This document shows, piece after piece, positions 32,971-42,441 of a stretch of 64,000 nucleotides of DNA. Under the pieces are notes generated by a model. The model worked only from the letters and a program-made list of their open reading frames with translations, made no database searches and was not told the DNA's origin. The DNA is taken from the NCBI RefSeq assembly GCF_010078235.1, contig NZ_JAABOS010000004.1:429816-493815 (forward strand), written 5' to 3'. Position numbers and translations under genes: made by a program. This DNA is from Cognatundibacterium crateris (GTDB taxonomy: Bacteria > Pseudomonadota > Gammaproteobacteria > Burkholderiales > Burkholderiaceae_D). Every line of letters starts with the position of its first letter. Position 1 is the stretch's first letter.

Positions 32971-35226
32971 TCAGATGCGCCAGGACAGCTTCACAAAGAC
33001 TTCGTTTTGCTGACGTTTGGCAGTAAAGCCCGGCGTCTCATTGCCGGAGCGGGTCCAGCCCAGATAGGCTACCCGTCCCAGGCTCTCGGTATGGGTGTAC
33101 ACCAGCGAACTGATATGGCGCTCACTATCGGCAGCGACCGCTTTTTGGTATAGCGTCGGATTGCGCCAGACATGGCCGCGTTGATAAATCAGACGCAGAT
33201 TATCCTGGCTGCTGAAGTGCAGCACGCTGTTGAGCTGAAATGCAGTCTCGCTGTAGGCGCGGCCAGACTGAGTGATGCCGGGTGTGGCAGTCTGATCGAT
33301 CCAGTTGATCGCAAAATTGGGCTCCAGCTCGAAGCGGTCATGCAGACGCAGTTTAGCGCTGCTGCTCAGCGTGCCGCCGCGACCGAGACGGTTGCTGTCG
33401 ATATCTATCACATCGCCCAGTGTCAGGTCAGCGGAAACCCTGGCCACTTGCCGTCCGGGGCTGACACCAAAACCGGCAAGTAACTTATTACTTGAAAATA
33501 CCTCACCCGTTTCACTGACGCGGCTCTGGCTGGCCGGACTGAAGGCCAGATAGGCACTGCTGTCGTAATGGCTGGCGACCCGTATGCCCGGAATCAGGCT
33601 GCGACCCATGATATTGCCCAGGCTGTCGCGTTTGTATTCCAGCTGCAGATAAGGATTCACTTCATGGAAGATGCCGTTACGGCCAAATTTTTTGACCAGC
33701 TCAGAGTTAAAGCTGTGAAATCCGGTCTGTGAAAAAAATCCATTATCAGCACGGAAGTCTTTACTCAAATCCTTGTAAGTGGCGGACATCGCCCAACTGC
33801 TACTGCCGCGCGACCATTCGAGATGTGCAGCATGACCACGGGTACTGGCGCCCGCGACCAGATTGCCGTCAGCATTGGTCTGGGCTGTGGTCTGGCTGAC
33901 TAAGAGCTGGCCGCGCAGCATTTCATTTTCATTGCGCTGCCAGATAAAGTCAGGGCCGAACACGCGGTTATAGGCTTTCGACTGGCTCAGGGTACGGTCG
34001 GTGAATACCGCACCTGCTGATAAACTGCCAAAGTGGAAGTTAGCGCGTGCATCGGTGGCGATGGAATCCTCGGTGCGGGTCGCGAGTCCGGTGTAATAGC
34101 TGTTAGGCAGCAGCACCAGGCCACCGGCGACATCTCTGGCTGTCAGGATGCTGATATCGCGTTCGCCATCGCGCCGGGTATAGCGCAAGCCTGCATCGGG
34201 ATTGGAAATGCTGCGCGTGCTGATCACGTTCATCGGCGTTTTCAGCATATCAGCGCCTTCCAAAAAGAACGGCCGTTTTTCAGAGACAAAAATACTGAAG
34301 CGGGTATTGCCGGATAACTGAGGTGCATCCAGCTCGATTTGTGAAAAATCCGGGCGTATGGTGGCATCGAAAGTCGTAGCGGAATCCGGCCTGAATTTCA
34401 TATCCAGGCTCAGCTGATTACTGCTCGCTGATTTTGCCGGTGAGCCGCTTTGTTCATCGCGACTGCGGCGGCTGACTATCTGTGGCGTGATGCTCCAGTT
34501 CATGCCGGAAGGCAGATTTTTCAAACCCTGAATGTCATCTGAGAAGCATAGATTGCAACTGGCAGCACGCGTGACACCACCGCTATACATACGGTAACGC
34601 TGATCCCTGGTCATATTCCTCAATACCAGCAGGCTCCAGGGTTTTTCCGCATTTTTATCATAGGCGATTTCGGAAAAAGGTATGCGGTACTCGGCACTCC
34701 AGCCATCATCCTGTAGCGCCGTCGCGACCTGGTAATCATAGTCCGGTGCAGTATCGTCACCGGTCATATCTGCATACATGCCATCCATGATTGCGCCGCG
34801 TGCATTCACATAAAACACTTGTGAGGACTTATGGCTGCCGCTGGCATCGATGTAGAGTGCGACAAAGTCCTGATCGATACTGATCTTATCGCGCCGCGCA
34901 AAAGGTGCCCGTATCAGCGCCGCCTTGTCATCGTAAGCCTTGATGCCGACGTACAGATATTTTTCATCATAGGCCAGTCTTACTTCAGTCTTCAAATGCG
35001 CTTTTTGCTGATCGACAGGCTGGGTTTGATAAAACGTATCAAACACCGCTGCCTTGGACCAGATTTCATCATCCAGCTTGCCATCGACTTGTATGCGCTG
35101 GGTTTTATCTGTGATGGGGTAGGCCTGGAAGCCGGTGGGCGCTGCGTAGACAGCGCTGCAAAGCATTGATAAAGCAAGGCTGCAGCCTTGCAGTGACAGG
35201 CGCTTGGATAGAGACGGAGTAGGCAT
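32971..35226 (-). CDS. Outer-membrane protein with CBM9-like and DUF5916 (beta-barrel) domains
   Basis: A 751-residue exported protein with signal peptide ending in VYAA. Residues about 35-215 form a carbohydrate-binding family 9-like domain (IQVDGKLDDEIWSKAAVF, DQDFVALYIDASG). The rest matches the DUF5916 type, with alternating beta-strand sequence and the conserved block PDFSQIELDAPQL ... FSIFVSEKRPFFLEGADML. The C-terminus ends in VFVKLSWRI, a barrel-like final strand. Function is unknown; relatives are often encoded near TonB-dependent receptors and exported peptidases, as here. CBM9-like modules need not bind sugar in this family. Confidence 0.83.
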   Translation of the reverse strand: MPTPSLSKRLSLQGCSLALSMLCSAVYAAPTGFQAYPITDKTQRIQVDGKLDDEIWSKAAVFDTFYQTQPVDQQKAHLKTEVRLAYDEKYLYVGIKAYDDKAALIRAPFARRDKISIDQDFVALYIDASGSHKSSQVFYVNARGAIMDGMYADMTGDDTAPDYDYQVATALQDDGWSAEYRIPFSEIAYDKNAEKPWSLLVLRNMTRDQRYRMYSGGVTRAASCNLCFSDDIQGLKNLPSGMNWSITPQIVSRRSRDEQSGSPAKSASSNQLSLDMKFRPDSATTFDATIRPDFSQIELDAPQLSGNTRFSIFVSEKRPFFLEGADMLKTPMNVISTRSISNPDAGLRYTRRDGERDISILTARDVAGGLVLLPNSYYTGLATRTEDSIATDARANFHFGSLSAGAVFTDRTLSQSKAYNRVFGPDFIWQRNENEMLRGQLLVSQTTAQTNADGNLVAGASTRGHAAHLEWSRGSSSWAMSATYKDLSKDFRADNGFFSQTGFHSFNSELVKKFGRNGIFHEVNPYLQLEYKRDSLGNIMGRSLIPGIRVASHYDSSAYLAFSPASQSRVSETGEVFSSNKLLAGFGVSPGRQVARVSADLTLGDVIDIDSNRLGRGGTLSSSAKLRLHDRFELEPNFAINWIDQTATPGITQSGRAYSETAFQLNSVLHFSSQDNLRLIYQRGHVWRNPTLYQKAVAADSERHISSLVYTHTESLGRVAYLGWTRSGNETPGFTAKRQQNEVFVKLSWRI

Positions 35227-35305
35227 GATGTTAGCTTTAGGCGGGTGAAGTTTGAGCTGGGTATCAGACTGCTTACTGTGCCTGGAGTTCCTGAAGTAAA
35301 CAGAT

Positions 35306-35336
35306 AAAAAAACCCGGCTTTTCAGCCGGGTTTTTT
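35306..35336. terminator. Bidirectional terminator downstream of the TonB-dependent receptor gene
   Basis: CCCGGCT (35313-35319) pairs with AGCCGGG (35324-35330), extended by A and T runs on either side. On the minus strand it ends the receptor transcript. The rest of 35227-35366 is the promoter region of the DUF5916 gene. Confidence 0.9.
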
Positions 35337-35366
35337 ACACTTCAATTTCAATAAACGATGACTTGA

Positions 35367-38180
35367 TTATTTGAATTTGTAGTTTGCGCTGACTGTGACA
35401 GCACGACCTTGTGGGTTGTGCAATACAGTGTTGTAGTAGCTGTAGTTAGGATCGAATGGAGCATTGCGATCAAATACATTACGTACGGTTGCGCTCAGTG
35501 TCAGATCTTTGAAGCCTGTGTAAGTTGCACCCATATCGAACGATGTGAATGAAGCTACGCGGCAACCAGGTGCTTCTGCCAGTGCTGCAGCCTTCAGGAG
35601 AGGATTGCAGACTGTTTTTACGCCAGTTGTGTTATTGAATGCTGGCAGACCGTAGCCGCTTGTATAGTTCATTGAACCAAATACGGTGTAGTCGTCCAGC
35701 GACCAGCTCAGGTTCAAGCGGGTTTTCAAGCGAGGTGTATCGCCTGTATCCGATGTGTCAACATATGGCAGGCCTGCTTCGCTTTGATATTTGAAGCTAT
35801 CAATGTAGCCAGCGAACAAAGTGGTGTTCAAGCGACCCCATGCTCCCAGATTTGCTTTGTAAGCCAATTCCAGATCCACACCTTTAACAATGGATTCACC
35901 CAGGTTCAGGTATTTACGTTTTACACCAACAACCGGGCCTGTACCAGGGATAGGATTGCCTGCGGCATCCTTCAACAAGGTTGTAGGATCCGGGCTGCGG
36001 AATACGACTTCATTGTAGACTGTATTACCTTCGGCATACAGCTTACGCAGGATGTCGTTAGAGCTCAGGCGATCAATTTCATTCTTACGGCTGATTTGAT
36101 ACACATCCAATGTACCGCTGAAGTTTGCAGTCGGTGCAAATACCAGACCCAAAGTCTTGCTACGGGAAGTTTCTGGTTTCAACTGAGTGTTGGCAACGAT
36201 GAACGATGCGATGGAGCGTTCGCCATCGCTGCATTCTTTTGCAGACTCATAGTTAGTTGCGCCGGGAATAGCAGCGCCGTTAGGGCAGCGTACCCAGTCA
36301 CGGTTGGTATTGATGGTCTGGAAGCTGGAGACGTTCGAAGTCGAGATCTGCGTCAGACCAGGAGCGCGGAAGCCTTCAGAAACCGTACCGCGGAAGCTCA
36401 GTTCAGGCATCGGTGTGTATTTGAAGCCGATTTTTGGTGTCGTGGAAGAGCCATAGTCGCTGTAACGGTCATAACGTACCGCTGCTTCAATATTGACAGA
36501 CTTCAATACTGGCAGGTTAGCTTCTGTAAACAGAGAGGCGACATTGCGCGAACCTGTTGCGGACGACGATCCACGACCGACGTAGTTACCGGCTGCCAGA
36601 TTGGCATCAGAAACCATGTCGATGCTTTCACGGCGATATTCTGCACCGGCAGCGATACCAATAGAGCCGCCTGCCAGTTGACCGAATTCTGTAGAACCTT
36701 TGAGATCAATGCTGTTAACTTTAGTTTCGCCACTGGAATTCGCATCAGGACTGATTTGTTTGAGCAATTCAGCACTGTTAACGCCGCCAAAACGATATTT
36801 TTCCAGCGCAGCACCTGCCGTTATGGAGTTGATTGCACCGAAGTCGCGGGATTCACGTTTGGATTTGTTCAGCATCAGACCAGATTGCCAGTCCCAGCCA
36901 AAGTGTGTGCCACTCAGACCACCGACCAGACGATAGGTGGTTTGTGTTACGTCAGTACCGGCAGCAATATCAGCCAAACGTGCGCCAGTCGCTACACGCA
37001 GCTGGTTTGCACTGTTAGCGATGAACAAAGGATTGTCTGGGTGATTGGCTGGCAGAGCGAAGCGGAAGGAACGGCGTGTGCCAGACGGGTCAAACCAGGT
37101 GCTCAGACCGCTGGACAGGGTAGCGAAGCCACCGCCGCCTGGGAATTCGTTTTCCAGACGGGATACGCCGGCTTCAACGAAACCACTGATGTCTTTGGTG
37201 ACATTGAAAGAGGCGCGCGAAAACAGGTTGGCAGACTTCGATGGCATGGTGAAGTATGCATACTGGTTAGTATCCATCGCGCAAGCAGGTGCTTTGCTTT
37301 GCAGAATTGTTGTGCTGACCTGATTTGCAGGGCACTTAGTTGGAGCTAAAGGTGCTGTCGTGTCATAAACACCCTTGCCTACACCAGTTTCAGGATAGTA
37401 GTTCGGTGTAAAGGTAATCGCACTGTCTTCACCGAAGATATTGCCACCCCATTTGCCGCGTGCCACTGGTAAAGCGCTGATACCACCGGTTTTTTCTACT
37501 TTAGTGCCTTCGCGTTTGCTGGCATCCAGGCCAACCATGATGTTGAAGCCATCTGTGTCCACGTCACCGTAGCCACCGAACAGGGAGATGTTATTGTTTT
37601 TGAAGCCACCCTGAGTCGCGCCGGATGTGGTTGCAGTCGCTTCCAGACCTTTGTACTCTTTTTTCAGGATGATGTTCACCACGCCGGCGATCGCGTCAGA
37701 GCCATAAACAGCAGATGCGCCATCTTTCAAAACTTCAACGCGCTCAATCGCGGACATTGGAATATTGTTGATGTTATACAGTGTCGATTGACCGGAGTTA
37801 GGATCGGCAGTCGCTGTTGCAGCCATACGGCGGCCATTGATCAGCGTCAGTGTGGATGCAGAACCCAGACCACGCAGAGACGCAGTTGCTGTACCGGCAG
37901 CAAAACCGTTACCAGATGTGAAGTCATTCTGACCACCGGAAGTGATGGATGGAATGGTTTGCATCAGTTCGGACATGTTAGTCGCACCAGAACGTTTGAT
38001 GTCTGCGGCTCTGATGACTTGCACTGGGGATGCAGTTTCAGTGTTAGTACGTTTGATGCTGGTACCAGTCACTTCCACTTTTTGAATTTTTTCAGTGGTT
38101 TGTGTTTGTGCCTGAGCAAAAGCAGCGGTACTGAACATACCTATCGTTGCTAATGCTGCGGTAATTTTATTTAATTTCAT
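35367..38180 (-). CDS. TonB-dependent receptor
   Basis: A 937-residue outer-membrane receptor. The signal peptide ends in AFAQA and is followed by a TonB-box-like KVEVTGTSIKRT. The plug domain covers about residues 45-175 with SPVQVIRAADI, SLRGLGSASTLTLINGRRM and VEVLKDGASAVYGSDAIAGVVNI. The remainder is a 22-strand barrel ending GRAVTVSANYKFK. It belongs to the large group of receptors for organic substrates rather than classic siderophore receptors. Its genes next door, an exported DUF5916 protein and a divergent propeller-amidohydrolase, suggest uptake of peptides or another oligomeric nutrient, but the ligand is not readable from sequence. Confidence 0.93.
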   Translation of the reverse strand: MKLNKITAALATIGMFSTAAFAQAQTQTTEKIQKVEVTGTSIKRTNTETASPVQVIRAADIKRSGATNMSELMQTIPSITSGGQNDFTSGNGFAAGTATASLRGLGSASTLTLINGRRMAATATADPNSGQSTLYNINNIPMSAIERVEVLKDGASAVYGSDAIAGVVNIILKKEYKGLEATATTSGATQGGFKNNNISLFGGYGDVDTDGFNIMVGLDASKREGTKVEKTGGISALPVARGKWGGNIFGEDSAITFTPNYYPETGVGKGVYDTTAPLAPTKCPANQVSTTILQSKAPACAMDTNQYAYFTMPSKSANLFSRASFNVTKDISGFVEAGVSRLENEFPGGGGFATLSSGLSTWFDPSGTRRSFRFALPANHPDNPLFIANSANQLRVATGARLADIAAGTDVTQTTYRLVGGLSGTHFGWDWQSGLMLNKSKRESRDFGAINSITAGAALEKYRFGGVNSAELLKQISPDANSSGETKVNSIDLKGSTEFGQLAGGSIGIAAGAEYRRESIDMVSDANLAAGNYVGRGSSSATGSRNVASLFTEANLPVLKSVNIEAAVRYDRYSDYGSSTTPKIGFKYTPMPELSFRGTVSEGFRAPGLTQISTSNVSSFQTINTNRDWVRCPNGAAIPGATNYESAKECSDGERSIASFIVANTQLKPETSRSKTLGLVFAPTANFSGTLDVYQISRKNEIDRLSSNDILRKLYAEGNTVYNEVVFRSPDPTTLLKDAAGNPIPGTGPVVGVKRKYLNLGESIVKGVDLELAYKANLGAWGRLNTTLFAGYIDSFKYQSEAGLPYVDTSDTGDTPRLKTRLNLSWSLDDYTVFGSMNYTSGYGLPAFNNTTGVKTVCNPLLKAAALAEAPGCRVASFTSFDMGATYTGFKDLTLSATVRNVFDRNAPFDPNYSYYNTVLHNPQGRAVTVSANYKFK

Positions 38181-38752
38181 TCTTTAACTCTCCGGTTATA
38201 GAAAACCCAGTCAATGACAGGTTCGCGCGGGGTTGCTCCTGCAATGCAAACGCTTCTTCTTTGCAATGCAGTAATTTTTTGTCTGGTTTTTCCCTGCGAG
38301 ATCCCCCCCGCTGAGAAAAATGTTTACCCCAGTATCGATAGTAACAATTTGTATCGTTTCTCCAAAAAAAATTCTTTGAAACAATGGCAAATTACTAAAA
38401 AAATGTCGTTTTTTTGTTCAATTAATGGATTTTTTTGAAAAAAAGTTTTCATGAAAATTAACTTTCAGTCTTTTTGAGGACTTAGAGTGATTTTTTTGAT
38501 ATTTATTCCTTTTGGGCAGATAAAACAGGCTTAATTTTCTCAAATTTTGAAAATATATTTTCTATTTTATCGTCTAGCTCCGTATTCTTTATGCGCAAAG
38601 TTGGAAAATTCAGTCGTTTTTTTTCTCTGAAGCAAAGTTGTATTTCCTGGAACTTTCCACCTTACTATTTATCCTAGACCTAACGCTTACTATCACTTCA
38701 GGCTGCATGTTCAGCATTGCAGTGCAAAATAAATCAATAAAGGAGAGGCTCA
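38181..38752. promoter_or_regulatory. AT-rich divergent promoter region with TTGCAnTGCA-type dyads
   Basis: This 572-base gap serves the receptor gene (minus) and the propeller-amidohydrolase gene (plus). CTGCAATGCAAA (38239-38250) and TTTGCAATGCAG (38260-38271) are inverted copies matching at 11 of 12 positions, followed on the plus side by a T run. A related ATTGCAGTGCAA lies near 38715, close to the amidohydrolase start. GTATCG occurs twice around 38333-38360. The middle is strongly AT-rich, with several possible -10 boxes and none that stands out. AGGAGAG precedes the ATG at 38753. Confidence 0.45.
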
Positions 38753-41700
38753 ATGTCAAAAAAACGTTTAATTCCACTCGCAGTGGCGCTGTGCTTTGCA
38801 GCTAACAGTGGCGACATGTATGCGGCAAATGATGCGAAAAAAGAGCCTGCAAAAAAGTGGGATGTGAATCAGCCGCCTGGTGAAAAACAAGTCGTCAATA
38901 TTGATACCCATAGCGGTACCTGGATGAGTGTGGATGTGAGTCCGGATGGTAAGCAAATCGTATTTGATTTGCTCGGTGATATTTATACCCTGCCCATCAG
39001 TGGCGGTGAGGCTAAGCCTCTTACACACTCAGTCGCCTGGGAAATGCAGGCGCGTTTTTCGCCCGATGGTAAGCAAATCGCCTTTATGTCGGATGCGGGG
39101 GGCGGCGATAATGTGTGGGTGATGAATGCGGATGGCAGCAATCCGCGTCAGGTGACCAAGGAAGACTTTCGCTTGCTGAACAACCCGGTCTGGCATCCGT
39201 CTGGTCAGTATCTGGCGGCACGCAAGCATTACAGCGGTACACGTTCACTGGGTTCGGGTGAAATCTGGATGTATCACACCCAAGGCGGTGCTGGCATACA
39301 GCTCAATGAAAAACCGAACTGGCAGAAAGACCTGGGCGAACCTGCGTTCTCGCCTGATGGTCGCTATGTGTATTATTCCCAGGATACGACTGGTGGAACT
39401 TCGTTTGAATACAACAAAGATTCCAACGGTCAGATTTATCAGATCTTCCGCAAAGATTTACAGGACGGTAAAGTCAAGGCACTGGTCAGTGGCGCCGGTG
39501 GTGCGGTTCGGCCTGTTCCTTCGCCGGACGGTAAGTATCTGGCCTTTGTACGTCGTATTCGCAACCAGTCGGCCCTGTTCCTGAAAGATTTGCAGACTGG
39601 TGAAGAACGTGCGGCCTGGCCGGAGCTGGAGCGCGATATGCAGGAAGCCTGGGCCATCCACGGCGTCTATCCTTCCTTCGCCTGGATGCCGGGCAGTAAA
39701 GAGATCGTGGTGTGGGCGAAAGGTAAATTGTGGCGCCTCGATCCCTTTGCCGGTAAAGCGACGGAGATCGCTTTTCACGTCAAAGATACGCGTGAAATCA
39801 CGCCAGCCCTGCGCTTTGCACATCAGGTCGCGCCTGAACAGTTCGATGTACATCAGCTGCGCTGGGTGCAGGTTTCTCCGGTTGGCGATAAAGTGATTTA
39901 TTCAGCGCTGGGTCATTTGTATGTGCGCCAGTTACCTGATGGCCAGCCTAAACGCCTGACCAGTCAGAGTCAGCATTTTGAATATTTCCCTAGCTTTTCG
40001 AAAGATGGTAAGCGTGTTGTTTATACGACCTGGAATGATGAGCAGACAGGTTCAGTGCGCGTATTGGATCTGGGTACTGGCAAAGAAACCATCGTGACCA
40101 AAACACCTGGCAAATACACGCAACCGCGCTTGTCCCCGGATGGAAAAACCGTCACCTATGTCAAAGCGCGTGGCGGCTATCTGACCACGCCGTGGAATGG
40201 TCTGGATACCGGCGTCTATACCGTGGCAGCCGATGGTCAGTCAGCACCTAAATTACTGACAGAAGAAGGCAGTGCGCCGCAGTTTGCAAAAGACAGCAGC
40301 GCGGTGTACGTGAGCCGTACCAAGTACACCGGTGAAGTTGACTGGAGCACCTCGCTGGTCAAAGTTCCGCTTGATGGCAGTCCTGAGCAGGCGGTCGCAA
40401 AAAGTGAATTTGCCGGTGAATTTGCGATTTCGCCTGACGGTCAGTGGCTCGCATTTGGTGAGCGCTTCCATGCCTATGTCACGCCTTTACCTTTGGCCGG
40501 CAAGCCGATCAGCATAGGGCAGAAAATGGATGCACTGCCGGTACGTCAGCTGGATGTGAATGCGGGTCAGTACCTGCACTGGTCGGGCGATAGTCAAAAA
40601 ATCCATTTTGCATTGGGTAATCAGTTATTTACCCGTGACTTAAAAGATGCTTTCAGCTTTGTGCCGGGCGCGCCTGCAGAATTACCTAAGTTTAGCGAAG
40701 ATGGCCTGCATATCGGCTTTAAACAAAAAGCCGATAAGCCGAGTGGTGTGACCGTGATTTCCGGTGCGCGCATTGCGACCATGAAGGGCGATGAAGTGAT
40801 CGACAATGGCCGCATCGTGATCCGTGATAACCGCATCGAGCAGATAGGACGTGTCGCTGATGTCGCTGTACCCGCAGGTGCGACCATGATTGATGCAAGC
40901 GGCAAAACCATTTTGCCTGGTATCGTCGATGTGCACTGGCATGGTGGCATGGGTGAAGGCGGCATTATTCCTCAGCAAAGCTGGATAGATTATGCTTCGC
41001 TGTCTTTTGGTGTCACCACCATTCACGATCCGTCTAACGATACCAACGAAATTTTCACCCACAGTGAGATGCAAAAAGCCGGAGCCGTGGTGGCGCCGCG
41101 TATTTTTTCTACTGGCACCATCTTGTATGGCGCTAAGGGGAATTTCAGTGCAGTGGTGAATAATTTCGACGACGCCCTGACCCATTTGAAGCGCATGAAA
41201 GCTGCCGGTGCGATTTCGGTGAAAAGCTATAACCAGCCACGTCGCGAACAAAGACAGCAAATACTGGAAGCCGCAAGGCAGACCGGCATGATGGTGGTGC
41301 CGGAAGGTGGTTCGCTGTTCCAGCACAATATGAGTATGGTGGTGGATGGGCATACTGGTATAGAACATGCGCTGCCGGTTGAAAATGTGTATGACGACGT
41401 CAAGCAATTATGGTCGCAGACCAAGGTCGGTTATACGCCTACGCTCGGTGTGGCCTATGGCGGGCTCGATGGCGAGCATTACTGGTATGCGCGCACCGAT
41501 GTCTGGAAGCATCCTATCCTGTCTAAATATGTGCCACGCTCGGTGTTGCAGCCACGTAGCATACGGCGCGAAACTGCACCTGAAGAGGACTTCAATGTGC
41601 TGCGTGTCGCCAAGGCGGCGAATGAATTGCAGCGTGCCGGTGTGCCAGTGAATCTGGGGGCACACGGTCAGCGCGAAGGCCTGGCTGCACATTGGGAAAT

Positions 41701-42037
41701 GTGGACCATGGTGAAGGGTGGTATGACGCCAATCGAAGCGATCCGCAGTGCGACTCTGAATGGCGCGCGCTATCTGGGGCTGGATAAAGATGTGGGTTCG
41801 CTGGAGGCAGGTAAGCTGGCGGATTTGATGATCATCGATGGCGATGTGTTACAGGATATCCGCCAGTCTGACCGCATCACGCATGTGATGATGAATGGCC
41901 GTTTATTTGAAACGGCGACCATGAATCAGACCGGCAAACATCCTAAGGCCAGAAAGCCCTTCTTCTTTGAAGGAAAAACTGGTGCCAATGTGCCGGTAGA
42001 CGCCACCGATTATTCTCATAATCACGCCGGGGAGTAA
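38753..42037 (+). CDS. Exported TolB-like beta-propeller / amidohydrolase fusion protein
   Basis: A 1094-residue periplasmic protein with signal peptide (cleavage near MYAAND). Residues about 50-650 contain repeated PD40 propeller motifs such as SPDGKQIVF, SPDGKQIAF, SPDGRYVYY, SPDGKTVTY and SPDGQWLAF. Residues about 665-1060 form an amidohydrolase domain. The first metal motif is VDVHWHGG; then come SVKSYNQPRREQ, the GIEHALP histidine, NLGAHGQREGLAAHWEM, and the C-terminal EAGKLADLMIIDGD. Proteins of this design are predicted peptidases or imidazolonepropionase-like hydrolases; the substrate is unknown. It is divergent from the TonB-dependent receptor and probably processes what that receptor imports. 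Confidence 0.9.
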   Translation: MSKKRLIPLAVALCFAANSGDMYAANDAKKEPAKKWDVNQPPGEKQVVNIDTHSGTWMSVDVSPDGKQIVFDLLGDIYTLPISGGEAKPLTHSVAWEMQARFSPDGKQIAFMSDAGGGDNVWVMNADGSNPRQVTKEDFRLLNNPVWHPSGQYLAARKHYSGTRSLGSGEIWMYHTQGGAGIQLNEKPNWQKDLGEPAFSPDGRYVYYSQDTTGGTSFEYNKDSNGQIYQIFRKDLQDGKVKALVSGAGGAVRPVPSPDGKYLAFVRRIRNQSALFLKDLQTGEERAAWPELERDMQEAWAIHGVYPSFAWMPGSKEIVVWAKGKLWRLDPFAGKATEIAFHVKDTREITPALRFAHQVAPEQFDVHQLRWVQVSPVGDKVIYSALGHLYVRQLPDGQPKRLTSQSQHFEYFPSFSKDGKRVVYTTWNDEQTGSVRVLDLGTGKETIVTKTPGKYTQPRLSPDGKTVTYVKARGGYLTTPWNGLDTGVYTVAADGQSAPKLLTEEGSAPQFAKDSSAVYVSRTKYTGEVDWSTSLVKVPLDGSPEQAVAKSEFAGEFAISPDGQWLAFGERFHAYVTPLPLAGKPISIGQKMDALPVRQLDVNAGQYLHWSGDSQKIHFALGNQLFTRDLKDAFSFVPGAPAELPKFSEDGLHIGFKQKADKPSGVTVISGARIATMKGDEVIDNGRIVIRDNRIEQIGRVADVAVPAGATMIDASGKTILPGIVDVHWHGGMGEGGIIPQQSWIDYASLSFGVTTIHDPSNDTNEIFTHSEMQKAGAVVAPRIFSTGTILYGAKGNFSAVVNNFDDALTHLKRMKAAGAISVKSYNQPRREQRQQILEAARQTGMMVVPEGGSLFQHNMSMVVDGHTGIEHALPVENVYDDVKQLWSQTKVGYTPTLGVAYGGLDGEHYWYARTDVWKHPILSKYVPRSVLQPRSIRRETAPEEDFNVLRVAKAANELQRAGVPVNLGAHGQREGLAAHWEMWTMVKGGMTPIEAIRSATLNGARYLGLDKDVGSLEAGKLADLMIIDGDVLQDIRQSDRITHVMMNGRLFETATMNQTGKHPKARKPFFFEGKTGANVPVDATDYSHNHAGE

Positions 42038-42050
42038 GTTGACCGGTTTT

Positions 42051-42124
42051 GTCACTCCCGCGCAGGCGGGAATTTAGCGGCATCAGTCAACAGCGAAGCG
42101 TCATCCTTGCTCAGGCAGGGGTGG
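42051..42124. repeat. REP-like pair of short palindromes
   Basis: GTCACTCCCGCGCAGGCGGG at about 42051 and GTCATCCTTGCTCAGGCAGGG at about 42099 resemble the common proteobacterial REP sequence GTCATTCCCGCGNAGGCGGGAAT. The first folds as CCCGC-GCAG-GCGGG. The rest of the 404-base gap 42038-42441 shows no gene; the aminotransferase promoter must lie there. Confidence 0.65.
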
Positions 42125-42441
42125 CGCTTTGTTGTATTTGGCCGTCAACATGCAACATGTAGTCGTTTCTGTGCTGGTTTATTGCTTTATTTGCCAAATT
42201 TCAGGCCGCATACAGCACGACTCCTCTGTTCACCCTAGTAAAAACACTATCTGTATCCTGATTGCAGCGCAGAATGTGTCAAAATGCCGGACTATTGCGC
42301 CTTTGCGACGAGAGTGTGTCTGCGCAGGGTGCCAGGCAGTTTTCTTTTCACAGGGCTTATCCAACATCGTGACGGCAAGGCGACTTAAGGCTGCTGCAGC
42401 TGCTGCGATGAGGCACAGTCCACCACTACCGGAGTCAAACC

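Noticed and set aside
35784-37349. 521-codon open frame on the plus strand opposite the TonB-dependent receptor gene
   Set aside because: It is antisense to a clearly conserved receptor, has Cys/Arg-rich low-conservation sequence and no ribosome-binding site; it arises from codon bias of the real gene.
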